64,000 nucleotides of DNA from Candidatus Nanosynbacter sp. HMT-352 (GCF_021222645.1 NZ_CP089520.1:496001-560000), one strand, 5' to 3'. Positions 36,913 to 45,368 are shown, counted from the first letter of the stretch. Made by a program: numbers and translations. Notes: a model not told the origin generated them from the letters alone.

Positions 36913-37070
36913 TTTTTCCTCCTTTTAAATGGCAAGACAGGATCACCGCCAACCGTACCAGGATCAAAGGCTAAAATCCAAATCGCTCCAATAATAAATA
37001 TTATTATTGAAATTATTACAATCAGCCACGCCGGCAAACCACTTAATAGTCCACCAATCCATTCAGCCAT
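36909..37070 (-). CDS. 53-residue membrane protein inside the hrcA-grpE operon
   Basis: Starts MAEWIGGLLSGLPAWLIVII, one span (about 15-36), then DPGTVGGDPVLPFKRRKK. Junctions are TAATG with hrcA and ATGA with grpE, and an AGGAGG site lies in the hrcA end, so this is clearly a translated operon member. No known function; the location predicts heat-shock co-regulation. Confidence 0.75.
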   Translation of the reverse strand: MAEWIGGLLSGLPAWLIVIISIIIFIIGAIWILAFDPGTVGGDPVLPFKRRKK

Positions 37071-37780
37071 TATAATACCTCCTCTAGCATCGCACCCGTA
37101 CGACGCACCAACTCCATCGTTCGACGATAATTTTGTCGCGTCGGACCAATTACGCCGATGTAGTTATCGCCACCAGACGATGACTTAAATTTACTTATAA
37201 TCAACGTAGCGCCACTGCTTTTACCAATTGGATTTTCGCTACCAATAAACACATTTAACGGCTCGTCCGGCGCCGCTTCACGAAGCCACGGCTCGATATT
37301 GTCAATCAATTTAGCAACCGCCTGAACGTGATCGCCATCGCCAAACTCTGGCTGACTGAACAACTGAGTCATCCCGTTCATATATAAACTCGAACCAAAC
37401 GACGCAAAACCAAAATTGCCAGTCATTTCCACCAAACCATCAACTGCTCTACGAATCGCTTTGTCTGAAGTATCAACATTTGAATTGACGTGCGCCTCAA
37501 TTGCCTTCGTGCTGTTATCAATACCGCTCGGTAATTCAGTCATTTGCGCCGCCGTGATTCCATTGACATAAAAACGATATCCCTTATCTGTCGGAATTCG
37601 ACCTGCGCTCGTGTGGGGCGCCTCAATAAATCCCATCTCCTCAAGTTTTGCCATTTCACTGCGAATCGTGGCGCTACTCACGCCAAACAGTTTGGCTAGC
37701 GTTACACTACCAACTGGCGCCGCAATTTCAGCGTACTGCTCGATAATAGCGACAAGGATTGCTTGTTGACGTTCGGTCAT
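37070..37780 (-). CDS. hrcA: Heat-inducible transcription repressor HrcA
   Basis: 236 residues from ATG 37780. N-terminal winged helix (VTLAKLFGVSSATIRSEMAKLEEMGFIEAPHTSAGRIPTDKGYR, cited as one region, about 20-65), GAF-like core and C-terminal IGVIGPTRQNYRRTM. Shorter than typical HrcA (about 340), so the dimerisation insert is reduced. TATAAT at 37792-37787 is 6 nt before the ATG, and the CIRCE box at 37801-37827 covers the region just upstream, which gives autoregulation on a leaderless mRNA. Confidence 0.92.
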   Translation of the reverse strand: MTERQQAILVAIIEQYAEIAAPVGSVTLAKLFGVSSATIRSEMAKLEEMGFIEAPHTSAGRIPTDKGYRFYVNGITAAQMTELPSGIDNSTKAIEAHVNSNVDTSDKAIRRAVDGLVEMTGNFGFASFGSSLYMNGMTQLFSQPEFGDGDHVQAVAKLIDNIEPWLREAAPDEPLNVFIGSENPIGKSSGATLIISKFKSSSGGDNYIGVIGPTRQNYRRTMELVRRTGAMLEEVL

Positions 37781-37800
37781 AATCCAATTATATCGCAAAT

Positions 37801-37827
37801 CTAGCACTCATACAAGCAGAGTGCCAA
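37801..37827. promoter_or_regulatory. CIRCE operator upstream of hrcA (imperfect)
   Basis: CTAGCACTC-N9-GAGTGCCAA, just upstream of the hrcA -10 box. Likely weaker HrcA binding than the perfect sites at dnaK and dnaJ. Confidence 0.9.
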
Positions 37828-37830
37828 GCC

Positions 37831-39198
37831 TTATCGTCTTTCCGTAAAGTAGCGCGCTGCATCTGAAGAGAATAACATCATGATCATAATATGTACGCCA
37901 ATTGAAGTCAAAAGCAGCATAATCGACGCATTAATTCGCCCAATTGTCACGGATAAAGATTCGGTGACAATAGCCAATGTCGCCACAGAAAGTAGTGAGA
38001 TTCGCGCCCGACTACTTCCTCGAAGTAACATCCCAACCAACACGATTTCCGCCACGACCAACAACACATTAAAACCAGCCATCATTGACAACATAGTATT
38101 CGCGGCATTTATATCAATTCCGTCAATATTTGCAACCTGCACTAAAGTTGTCGGCCAGCTAGAAAAGTCCACCAACATTTGCCCAATTGTAAATAGAGAC
38201 GCCAAAATCATCAGCCCACTGCCAATTAAAATCTGCGGTGGTCGGCGACTCCAAAGATCTTCCAATAAAGTTTCGTGATTCCGCGGATGACGATCATAAA
38301 TTGTGCCATCCATAATCACTCCGAGCCGCGTTGAAGCCGTGACATTACTGTCAGTCTTTATCCTACCGACTTCCAAAATTGGCAAATCACCATCAGTGCG
38401 AATGGAATCTCCGAAACCGTTGCGCGAATGATAACCCGTTGAAAAATCCTTTAATATCGTTATTCTAATATTTTTATTACTACTCTTAACAGACTCAATA
38501 ATATAATCCCGTTCGATATCAATATTCTCATCAATTTTATGTGTGAACTGAAAAGTAAACAAAGAAAAGCCAACACTCTTATCATATGTACCAGCCGCCA
38601 GCCAATCAACCCGATGACCACCAGGAAGAAGCCAGCCACTTGGGCATCGCCAAAACCTAACATGATGACGACGCCTTGGATTACCGTCAACCTCTTGCTG
38701 ATAAGCAAAGTCTTGTCGCCTACCAAATAGAAATGCTGGCGACACCGGAGCATTCGGATAACTACGACCACTCAGCACCGTAAATGCCATTTTCCATGCC
38801 GATCTCGGAGTTATATCATCCGCCAAAACCCAGCCAGCCTCAGTCATTGCTTTGTGAAGTTTTTCTTCCGAACCGCGCACGCTCAAATTTACAGGATCAC
38901 TTAATACTCCATCTGCTGTTCGTGTCCTGCCGATAAAATAGTTCGGTACATACATATTGCTCAAAATTCGATGAAGCCTAGGTAGCGCCAAATACGCCAC
39001 AATTATCCACACAACAAAGAATAAGCCAACCAGCCACCAGCCGCCCGTCGCCCAACCTTCTCTAAGTACCAACCACGCCAACCAAAACGACGCCAAACCT
39101 GCAAAGATAAAAAAGGATTGGTCTAACAATGTAGCCAAGGTCTTCGAGGAACGATCTTGCCTGGCTGCTATTTTTTTTGGAGTTTTTACTGAACTCAT
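37831..39198 (-). CDS. LssY C-terminal-domain membrane protein
   Basis: 455 residues. Two N-terminal spans (about 27-72), an LssY_C soluble domain (about 100-300: AGWVLADDITPRSAWKMAF, FGRRQDFAYQQ, RRHHVRFWRCP, AAGTYDKSVGF, HKIDENIDIERDYI) and four C-terminal spans. LssY_C is found in PAP2-linked and stand-alone membrane proteins of unknown role. Starts inside the gmk stop (ATGA). Confidence 0.75.
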   Translation of the reverse strand: MSSVKTPKKIAARQDRSSKTLATLLDQSFFIFAGLASFWLAWLVLREGWATGGWWLVGLFFVVWIIVAYLALPRLHRILSNMYVPNYFIGRTRTADGVLSDPVNLSVRGSEEKLHKAMTEAGWVLADDITPRSAWKMAFTVLSGRSYPNAPVSPAFLFGRRQDFAYQQEVDGNPRRRHHVRFWRCPSGWLLPGGHRVDWLAAGTYDKSVGFSLFTFQFTHKIDENIDIERDYIIESVKSSNKNIRITILKDFSTGYHSRNGFGDSIRTDGDLPILEVGRIKTDSNVTASTRLGVIMDGTIYDRHPRNHETLLEDLWSRRPPQILIGSGLMILASLFTIGQMLVDFSSWPTTLVQVANIDGIDINAANTMLSMMAGFNVLLVVAEIVLVGMLLRGSSRARISLLSVATLAIVTESLSVTIGRINASIMLLLTSIGVHIMIMMLFSSDAARYFTERR

Positions 39199-39905
39199 AG
39201 ATTAATTATATCATTGAGGAGATTTCGAGCCACTAAACGCGCCTCGTCATCTTGACGCTTAAACACGTCGCCGCGTAAAATAATTTCCTCGGTCACTCGA
39301 ATTGCTCGCTCCAAATCGTCATTGATAATCACGTGATAATACGGAACTTCAAGCGCGTAAGCCAACTCTTTTACCGCCGAGGCATGACGCTTCGGCCACT
39401 CTGCTTGAAAATCTTCTTCAGTTGCGTAACGCTTTTTTAATCGCTCAATCCAAGTTCGACTATTTGGCGGTACAATGAAAATCGCAATACTATCTGGCGC
39501 CAGTCGCTCATATTCCTCCACACCCTGAACGTCAATGTCGGTAATTGCCACGCGGTTCTGATCGTGCGCTAATTTTAACTCAGCCACTGACGTCCCATAA
39601 ACCGTACCGTGAACAAACTTTGCCTCGATGAATTCATTATTTTGTAGCATATTTTCGGCAGTTTGCGAATCAATAAAGTGATAATCAATTCCATCTTGCT
39701 CGGCACATCCATTATTTGTGCGTGGCGCACGCGTAGTATGAGAAACAATATCACGAAACTCCGGTGACTTCAGCAATTGTTTTTTTATTGTGTCTTTGCC
39801 CGCACCAGAAATTCCCGCAAGTAGCGCAATTTTCGTACTTTTAACCAACTCAATTGTTGGTTCAGTTGGCTGATAATTTACAATAAGATCTTCAATACTT
39901 GGCAT
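39195..39905 (-). CDS. gmk: Guanylate kinase
   Basis: 236 residues. P-loop GISGAGKDT (about 33-41), GMP-binding VSHTTRAPRTN and DGIDYHFID, ITDIDVQGVEEYERL. Phosphorylates GMP. The first 25 residues are an extension beyond the usual start, and the P-loop ends in KDT where most GMKs have KST. Confidence 0.85.
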   Translation of the reverse strand: MPSIEDLIVNYQPTEPTIELVKSTKIALLAGISGAGKDTIKKQLLKSPEFRDIVSHTTRAPRTNNGCAEQDGIDYHFIDSQTAENMLQNNEFIEAKFVHGTVYGTSVAELKLAHDQNRVAITDIDVQGVEEYERLAPDSIAIFIVPPNSRTWIERLKKRYATEEDFQAEWPKRHASAVKELAYALEVPYYHVIINDDLERAIRVTEEIILRGDVFKRQDDEARLVARNLLNDIINL

Positions 39906-39914
39906 AATATTTAC

Positions 39915-40081
39915 CTATAATAACTCATCAAGTACGGATTGCCAATTGGGAAATTCAGAACTTCCAAAACGAATAAGCCGACCAGTAAACTCATCAATCG
40001 ACTCAGGCAATATTTTTATTAAGCAGATTTGAAGTCCACTAAAACGCTATCCATATCAATATAAACAATAGATCTTTTCAC
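39915..40081 (-). pseudogene. Relic of a HAD-type 5'-nucleotidase gene
   Basis: Between lepA-C and gmk. From GTG 40081 the frame reads 20 residues with SIVYIDMDSVLVDFKSA, a HAD motif I of the 5'(3')-nucleotidase type, then a stop at 40021-40019. Just past it, in another frame, KILPESIDEFTGRLIR continues and ends at TAG 39917-39915. Too short to be active: most of the HAD domain is gone and the remainder is frame-broken. Confidence 0.6.
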
Positions 40082-40083
40082 AA

Positions 40084-41043
40084 TTAGTCCCTTTTTAGCA
40101 TCACCATAAATGCCTCACTCGGTATGTCAACTTTACCAAAGCGTTTCATTCGTTTTTTACCGCGTGCCTGCTTGGCGAGAAGCTTCTTTTTACGACTGAC
40201 ATCGCCGCCGTAAAGATAGCCCGTAACGTCTTTTCGATAAGCGCCGATATTTTCCCTGGCAATAAATTTACCGCCAATTGCCGCTTGCAATGAAACCTCA
40301 AAACTCTGACGCGGCACAACTTCTTTCAATTTCTTAACAATCTCACGCCCCAAATGTTGAGATTCTGACCGATGACACATTACACTCAACGAATCAACCA
40401 TTTCGCCTGCCACATAAAAATCGACGCGCACCAAATCTTCCACTTGATAATCCGCCAACTCATAATTAAACGAACCGTAGCCACTGGTAATAGATTTCAA
40501 TTGGTCATAAAAATCCGTTAATAAATTCGCAAGAGGCGCCGCAAATGAAATCAGCGCCCGCTCGTCAATGTAACTCAGGTTTTTCTGGCGACCACGCTTG
40601 CCCACAATCAACTGAATCACCGCGCCTATGTAATCCTGTGGCACGACAATTTCGCCATCAATCCATGGTTCGCGAATCTCTTTTATCTGCGCTGGGTCGG
40701 GCAATTCGCTGGCGGATTTAATATCCAATTCCTCGCCATTCGTCAGACTAACTTGATAATCAGTACTCGGATTCGTAACAATCAAATCCAAATTATACTC
40801 ACGCTCTAGTCGTTCGCGAATAATGTCCATATGAAGCAGACCCAAAAATCCAATTCGCACACCGTAGCCCAGTACTGGCGAATTTTCCGGCTCAAACTGC
40901 AACGCCGAATCGCTCAGACTCAACTTTTCAATTGCCTCTTTCAGGTCATTGTAGTCTTCGTTGGACACCGGGAAAAACCCCGCATAAACAAACGGCTTAA
41001 CTTCTTTATAACCTGGAAGTGGTTTGACAATCGCCTTAGACAT
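40084..41043 (-). CDS. lepA: Elongation factor 4 (LepA), C-terminal half of a split gene
   Basis: 319 residues, domains III, IV and CTD of LepA: KPLPGYKEVKPFVYAGFFPV, GFLGLLHMDIIRERLEREYNLDLI, DYIGAVIQLIVGKRG, SYGSFNYE-type turn (GYGSFNYELADY), AIGGKFIARENIGAYRKDV, GKKRMKRFGKVDIPSEAF. It begins exactly at the domain II/III boundary and has its own ATG, with TATAAT at 41058-41053 nine nt upstream. All usual residues to the C-terminus are present. The GTPase half lies 1.8 kb upstream. Confidence 0.9.
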   Translation of the reverse strand: MSKAIVKPLPGYKEVKPFVYAGFFPVSNEDYNDLKEAIEKLSLSDSALQFEPENSPVLGYGVRIGFLGLLHMDIIRERLEREYNLDLIVTNPSTDYQVSLTNGEELDIKSASELPDPAQIKEIREPWIDGEIVVPQDYIGAVIQLIVGKRGRQKNLSYIDERALISFAAPLANLLTDFYDQLKSITSGYGSFNYELADYQVEDLVRVDFYVAGEMVDSLSVMCHRSESQHLGREIVKKLKEVVPRQSFEVSLQAAIGGKFIARENIGAYRKDVTGYLYGGDVSRKKKLLAKQARGKKRMKRFGKVDIPSEAFMVMLKRD

Positions 41044-41067
41044 TCACTAACAATTATACCATTCTTT

Positions 41068-41083
41068 ACAACTAGACAGTTGT
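41068..41083. repeat. Inverted repeat upstream of lepA-C
   Basis: ACAACT-AGAC-AGTTGT in the 80-bp region between the 183-aa gene and lepA-C, just upstream of the lepA-C -10 box. Could be an operator or part of an insertion joint. Confidence 0.35.
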
Positions 41084-41123
41084 GTTAAACGCTCATTTCC
41101 GTTGTATTGGCAAGGTTTTGTGA

Positions 41124-41675
41124 CTATGGAGTATACGAAGTATGTATATCAACCTGCTTTGAAGGAGATTTTAAAGGATATAAGAACGGCAATTCTCTAT
41201 TTGGCACAATATCATAAAATCTTTGATATTGCTCGCTCTCGAATTCTTCTTCGTTTCCTTCACAGAAATGTAGCTGAGTATGTTTCCTTGATATTCCTAC
41301 TCGTTGCACCAATAGCCCAGCACGAGACCAATATTCCGAAGTTGTGTCAGCTTCCAACCCATATCTAGCCAGAAGTAAAGCAATAACAGGTTTATGTATT
41401 TTTGAAGTTTCCCCCGGGTGAAGTCCCAATTCAGGAATTGCTGTTTCAAAAAAGTATGACAATATTGACGTACCCGCCTTATATTCATCTGGGGCATTCT
41501 TAAATAGCATACCCGCAAAACAAGCCTTCCTGCCAACTTCTCTATAGCCAAGACGAGCCATGGGTTTTTCTGGATCATCTCCAAAAACTATTCTCTTCAC
41601 TCCAGAAGGAGCCGTCACTTCGTTTGCAACAAGGCAAGCTCCATTAGCAAATCTGATTGGCGGCAAGTCGCTCAT
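41124..41675 (-). CDS. Cargo protein of the lepA insertion, unknown function
   Basis: 183 residues, soluble, begins MSDLPPIRFANGACLVANE. Conserved-looking blocks GYREVGRKACFAGMLF, KIHKPVIALLLARYGLEAD and LLVQRVGISRKHTQLHF, which gives a faint GNAT-like impression (unproven). Directly upstream lies a 46-bp duplicate of the end of lepA-N (41676-41721), so the transcript probably begins in lepA-derived sequence. Composition and location mark it as acquired. Confidence 0.6.
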   Translation of the reverse strand: MSDLPPIRFANGACLVANEVTAPSGVKRIVFGDDPEKPMARLGYREVGRKACFAGMLFKNAPDEYKAGTSILSYFFETAIPELGLHPGETSKIHKPVIALLLARYGLEADTTSEYWSRAGLLVQRVGISRKHTQLHFCEGNEEEFESEQYQRFYDIVPNRELPFLYPLKSPSKQVDIHTSYTP

Positions 41676-41721
41676 CTTAATTAAAATATTTCCCCAGCGT
41701 TACTGTATCACCAACCCGCGC
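41676..41721. repeat. 46-bp direct repeat of the lepA-N end, left copy
   Basis: Matches 42879-42924 at 42 of 46 positions. Read on the minus strand it encodes [14 protein letters not shown] then TAA, the end of the lepA N-half with one K/R change. The two copies bracket mazG, SemiSWEET and the transposase remnant. Confidence 0.85.
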
Positions 41722-41766
41722 ATTTTATTATCTTATCTAATCTACGCTTTTCAATACTAATATGCA

Positions 41767-42081
41767 CTATTTCCACTGCCGCGTCTGGTTGATCTTGTGC
41801 TTCTCAAAATACACTTCCGCCAAATTGACGTCAAACCGATTTGCCAATTCCATCAAATAATTCAGTACGTCCGCAAACTCCTCGCGCAGATTGTCGTGAT
41901 TGTCAGGCTTTTTCTCGCCCTTAAATCCCGTCTCTTTGCGAACTGCTTTTGCTAGCTCGCCAACTTCCTCAGTAAACAATAAGAATACTTCAGTGACAGA
42001 ATTTTTGTCCCACCCCTTCTCTTTACATGTTTGATCGAGGTGTTTTTGTAATTCAGTTAAGCTGATTGTTTGTGGATTCAT
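41767..42081 (-). CDS. MazG-like nucleotide pyrophosphohydrolase
   Basis: 104 residues. All-alpha NTP-PPase with the EExxE...ExxD metal motif (FTEEVGELAKAVRKE and EEFADVLNYLMELANRFDVN). Hydrolyses nucleoside triphosphates, often damaged or regulatory. Leader of about 100 nt with AAGAAGG ahead of ATG 42081. Its leader and first codons are duplicated in degenerate form at 42831-42887. Confidence 0.85.
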   Translation of the reverse strand: MNPQTISLTELQKHLDQTCKEKGWDKNSVTEVFLLFTEEVGELAKAVRKETGFKGEKKPDNHDNLREEFADVLNYLMELANRFDVNLAEVYFEKHKINQTRQWK

Positions 42082-42108
42082 GGTTTTTCCTTCTTTAATC
42101 TTAATTAA
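42050..42108. repeat. Direct repeat: mazG leader and N-terminus, intact copy
   Basis: About 59 bp from AATTCAGTTAAGC to CTTAATTAA, covering the first codons of mazG and its ribosome site. Similar to 42831-42887 over its whole length with scattered differences. Confidence 0.8.
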
Positions 42109-42253
42109 CTTACACTTGATGGAATATAAACATAGCAGGAAGCAAGAATCTGCTCGCTATCCAATCCTATTTTTAATTACTATTATACTCTGATTTATCA
42201 AACAATATATCACTTTGGTTAAATATTTTTTCCTGTGATAGTCCAAAATCTCT

Positions 42254-42289
42254 ACCAGCAACTTTTTTATGAAGTTGCTGGTTTTGTTT
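42254..42289 (+). terminator. Hairpin terminator between SemiSWEET and mazG
   Basis: Perfect 11-bp stem ACCAGCAACTT/AAGTTGCTGGT (42254-42264 with 42272-42282), 7-nt loop, then TTTTGTTT on the plus strand. It lies 16 nt past the SemiSWEET stop; the T tract is on the plus side, so it may work mainly against plus-strand read-through. Confidence 0.6.
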
Positions 42290-42298
42290 ATATAACTT

Positions 42299-42562
42299 TT
42301 ATAAAGAAGTAATAAAAGTTAAACCGCCTAATATCACTCCCGCTGCATTGGGAATGATGAGGATCCAGTCTTTTTTAGGTTCTTTTGTCCAACCATAGAT
42401 TACCCAAATTAAACAAGAAACTGCTGCGAATAGTGGTTGGAATGGTTGAGCTTTTTCTCCTTGTAGGTTAGCGATAATTTGTGGAATATATGCAATAAAG
42501 ACAAGGATCCCAATAAAAGCTCCAATAGATCCGACAAAGCGATTAATTTTTTGTTTAGACAT
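42299..42562 (-). CDS. SemiSWEET-type sugar transporter
   Basis: 87 residues from ATG 42562 (MSKQKINRFVGSIG); an ATG 12 nt earlier is also possible. Three spans with the PQ motif FIAYIPQIIANLQGEKAQPF and CLIWVIYGW, PNAAGVILGGL. SemiSWEETs dimerise into a bidirectional sugar channel. It sits in the AT-rich insert with an IS256 relic beside it and resembles Firmicute family members in style, which suggests transfer. It could help a fermentative host-dependent cell take up sugars. Confidence 0.85.
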   Translation of the reverse strand: MSKQKINRFVGSIGAFIGILVFIAYIPQIIANLQGEKAQPFQPLFAAVSCLIWVIYGWTKEPKKDWILIIPNAAGVILGGLTFITSL

Positions 42563-42604
42563 ATAATATCTCATGAGGTTTTATTATATTATAAAGGAAA
42601 AGAT

Positions 42605-42760
42605 GCTGTCAATAATTTTGTGTAAACACTCTAGTAGAGTCTTCAAACAAAGTAACTAAGTAACGTTCCAGAGCCTCCTCGTTAGGAAAAAGAACCTTCT
42701 ATTTCGTTTGACGTTTGATTTCTTTATTAAGAGACTTAATGAGTTTTGTCGAATAAATGC
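42605..42760 (-). pseudogene. Remnant of an IS256-family (Mutator-type) transposase, C-terminal end
   Basis: Minus-strand frame reads IYSTKLIKSLNKEIKRQTK, an in-frame TAG, then KVLFPNEEALERYLVTLFED. These match the conserved IS256 C-terminus (IYSTNxIESLNxxIKR...FPNEEAL). No catalytic domain or terminal inverted repeats remain. It marks how the cargo arrived or was rearranged. Confidence 0.75.
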
Positions 42761-42830
42761 TATGCCAAATCTGGTAAGGAAACTGATTTCAGCAATCATA
42801 CGCGTCAATACTACGAACCAACGCCAAAAA

Positions 42831-42887
42831 AATTCAGTTAAGCTTATTGTTTGTAGATTCGTGGTTTCCCTTTTTAATCTTAATTAA
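42831..42887. repeat. Direct repeat: degenerate mazG N-terminus joined to lepA-N
   Basis: Copy of 42050-42108. The start codon is changed (ATG to ACG) and the frame is lost after TNLQTISLTEF, so it is a dead mazG beginning. It abuts the stop of the lepA N-half, so lepA-N was once followed by a mazG gene. Confidence 0.78.
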
Positions 42888-42924
42888 AATATCTCCCCAG
42901 TGTTACCGTATCGCCAACCCGCGC
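42879..42924. repeat. 46-bp direct repeat, right copy, within the 3' end of lepA-N
   Basis: Partner of 41676-41721 (42/46 identical). In the coding frame three of the four differences are synonymous and one is Lys/Arg. Confidence 0.85.
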
Positions 42925-43710
42925 CTCGCGTGTCGTTTTCAGGTTCGTCACAATATAGCCAATTTCGCCAGTTTCAAGCGAAGGGTCGGGTTGCATGGCT
43001 GGGTTAAGATGACCGACTTCCAGAGCTAGTCCATCTGCGCCAGTCGCCATCATTCGGATAGATTCGCCCTTTTTAATTCGCCCGTCAACCACCCGCACAT
43101 ATAAAATCACGCCACGATAATCGTCATAATAGCTATCAAAAATCAGCGCCCTAGTTGGACCATCAACCTCGCCAACTGGCGCCGGGATTCGCTCAACAAC
43201 CGCATCCAAAACCTTATCTACGTTTTGACCAGTTTTAGCAGAAATATGAATAATCTCGCTCTCGTCGCAGCCCAACAAATTAATGACTTGCCTGGATACG
43301 CGCGGTATATCGGCGGCCGGCAAATCAACCTTATTTAACACCGGAATAATTGTCAAATCCTGCTCCATCGCCAAGTAAACATTCGACAATGTTTGCGCCT
43401 GAATTCCCTGACTAGCATCTACCACCAATATCGCGCCCTCGCAAGCCTGCAAGCTACGCGAAACTTCATAGCTAAAATCGACATGCCCCGGAGTATCAAT
43501 CAAATTCAGATCGACATTTTTATATCGCATTCGCACCGGCGCCAGTTTAATAGTGATTCCTTTTTCTCGCTCCAAATCCATCGAATCCAGCAATTGCGAC
43601 TTCATCTCGCGCTTTTCTACCGTCCCAGTCATCTCCATCATTCGATCAGCCAGCGTAGACTTGCCGTGATCAATATGAGCAATAATACAAAAATTCCGAA
43701 TATTTTCCAT
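42880..43710 (-). CDS. lepA: Elongation factor 4 (LepA), N-terminal half of a split gene
   Basis: 276 residues: GTPase domain with G1 [10 protein letters not shown], switch [14 protein letters not shown] (G4) and SAKTG (G5), then beta-barrel domain II ending [13 protein letters not shown] and TAA. It stops at the domain II/III boundary. LepA back-translocates or remodels ribosomes. The start overlaps the murJ stop (TAATG). The remaining domains are encoded separately at 40084-41043. Confidence 0.92.
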   Translation of the reverse strand: MENIRNFCIIAHIDHGKSTLADRMMEMTGTVEKREMKSQLLDSMDLEREKGITIKLAPVRMRYKNVDLNLIDTPGHVDFSYEVSRSLQACEGAILVVDASQGIQAQTLSNVYLAMEQDLTIIPVLNKVDLPAADIPRVSRQVINLLGCDESEIIHISAKTGQNVDKVLDAVVERIPAPVGEVDGPTRALIFDSYYDDYRGVILYVRVVDGRIKKGESIRMMATGADGLALEVGHLNPAMQPDPSLETGEIGYIVTNLKTTREARVGDTVTLGRYFN

Positions 43711-45362
43711 TAGCCCTTAAACTCCAATCGCCCAAATAATACTTTTTTCAATCGTGCAAGAATCGGGTCAATTTCTGGCAATTTTAGCCACTTTGAAGCC
43801 GCGGCATACGCGCCAAAACTGACCAATGAAATGATAACAAATTTCGGAAAAGCGCTAAAGAAACTGTCGTCATGATAACGAAACGGCATAATTAGCACGG
43901 CAATATAACAAACCACTCCCGTAATAGTACCGGCAATTATCATCTTAAAAATCGCTCGCACAAACGTCATATCGAATAATTTTGGCATTTGACGATTCAT
44001 AACCGCCAAAAGAACAACCACCTCCAAAACCGCCACTGTCGATTGTGCCCAAGCCAATCCATATGCACCCATTTTCAAGACCATTGATAGGACGATTGCT
44101 AAGATGATATTCAAAGTAATCGAGAAAATTGAAATATACAGCGGAGTTTTCGTGTCTTGGCGGGCGTAAAATGCTCGCGCGGCCATGTGATAAATAGTTC
44201 GGAATAAAATCGCCACAACTAGGCAGCCCAAAATTCCCGCGATTAGTTGATTGCCACCATTGCGGATAAAATGCACGACGTATCCCCTGGTAAAGAAAAT
44301 CACCACCGACACCGGAAGTGCCATCCAAAAAATAATTCTCAGCAGAGAACGTAGGTCTTTTTGAAATAGGTCATTTCGACCTTCGCCCAAATGCTCAGTC
44401 AATTGAGGAAAGGCGGCATTTGAAATCGCCACGCCAATAAGATTGATCGGCATCATATGAAGAGTTAAAGCCTGCTGGTACGCCCTAACCGTTCCATCGG
44501 CCAAGCGCGAAGCCAAATTTACCTCAACCAAGCTAACTACATAATCCATTCCTTGGTCAACAGAACGTGCCGGCAGTAAAGATAAAACTTTCCTAAATCC
44601 CTTATTCCGCCAATAAATTTTGAAATTGTAATCAAACCCAAGCCCAGCCAAACCAACTGCGCTAACAATCAATTGCAGAAACGAACCCAAAACCACGCCT
44701 AACGCCACACCCATAATGCCACCATCAAAAATCTGCCAGCCGAATAAATTGACGCCGCCGGTAAACCACACCGTACCAATAATAATACCGACGTTATACA
44801 GCATTGGTGCCAGCGCACAGAACATAAATCGTCCAACTGCCTGCTGAATACTAGCAATCACCGCCGCAACCGCAAAGATAAACGGATTCACTGCGATTAC
44901 TTGCATCATACTAACCGCCAAAGCATGACCAGACTCACTCAGACCAGGTGCGATTAAATACTTCATCAACGGATCGGCGAAAATAATAATCAACACCGAC
45001 GCCGCCATGGTGATTAGCGCCATAAAATTAATCATACTTGAGCTAATTTGCCAAGCTGATTGTTTATTACCCTTAACCCACCGCTCATTAAATACTGGGA
45101 TAAACGTTACGCTAAGCGCACCAGAAACCAGCACTGCAAACATAAAATCTGGCACCATAAAAGCTGCAGTGTAGGCATCTAATCCAACCGGATATCCCGC
45201 CAGCGCACCGTTTTCACTTGGCATGTAGGCGGAATTAAGTAGACGATCACGAAAAAACCCCAGCAAGCTCGACAACAACGTCGAGCCCGCCAGAATCGTA
45301 GCAGCCAATTTCACATTAAGCCGCTGATTTATTTTCGTAACCGTACTACGAACGCGCCCCAT
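43710..45362 (-). CDS. murJ: Lipid II flippase MurJ
   Basis: 550 residues, about 14 spans. MVF-family pattern with [22 protein letters not shown] at the N-terminus, FVPVFNERW, and the long central region with [19 protein letters not shown]. Moves lipid II across the membrane for peptidoglycan synthesis. Translationally coupled to lepA-N. Confidence 0.9.
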   Translation of the reverse strand: MGRVRSTVTKINQRLNVKLAATILAGSTLLSSLLGFFRDRLLNSAYMPSENGALAGYPVGLDAYTAAFMVPDFMFAVLVSGALSVTFIPVFNERWVKGNKQSAWQISSSMINFMALITMAASVLIIIFADPLMKYLIAPGLSESGHALAVSMMQVIAVNPFIFAVAAVIASIQQAVGRFMFCALAPMLYNVGIIIGTVWFTGGVNLFGWQIFDGGIMGVALGVVLGSFLQLIVSAVGLAGLGFDYNFKIYWRNKGFRKVLSLLPARSVDQGMDYVVSLVEVNLASRLADGTVRAYQQALTLHMMPINLIGVAISNAAFPQLTEHLGEGRNDLFQKDLRSLLRIIFWMALPVSVVIFFTRGYVVHFIRNGGNQLIAGILGCLVVAILFRTIYHMAARAFYARQDTKTPLYISIFSITLNIILAIVLSMVLKMGAYGLAWAQSTVAVLEVVVLLAVMNRQMPKLFDMTFVRAIFKMIIAGTITGVVCYIAVLIMPFRYHDDSFFSAFPKFVIISLVSFGAYAAASKWLKLPEIDPILARLKKVLFGRLEFKG

Positions 45363-45368
45363 AGTGTT

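Noticed and set aside
41102-41368. 88-codon plus-strand frame in the lepA insert
   Set aside because: Opposite the 183-aa gene, which has better composition and start context.
40084-43710. lepA as a simple pseudogene
   Set aside because: Both halves lack frameshifts, the break is at a domain border and the C-half has its own promoter-like box, so I kept them as CDS.
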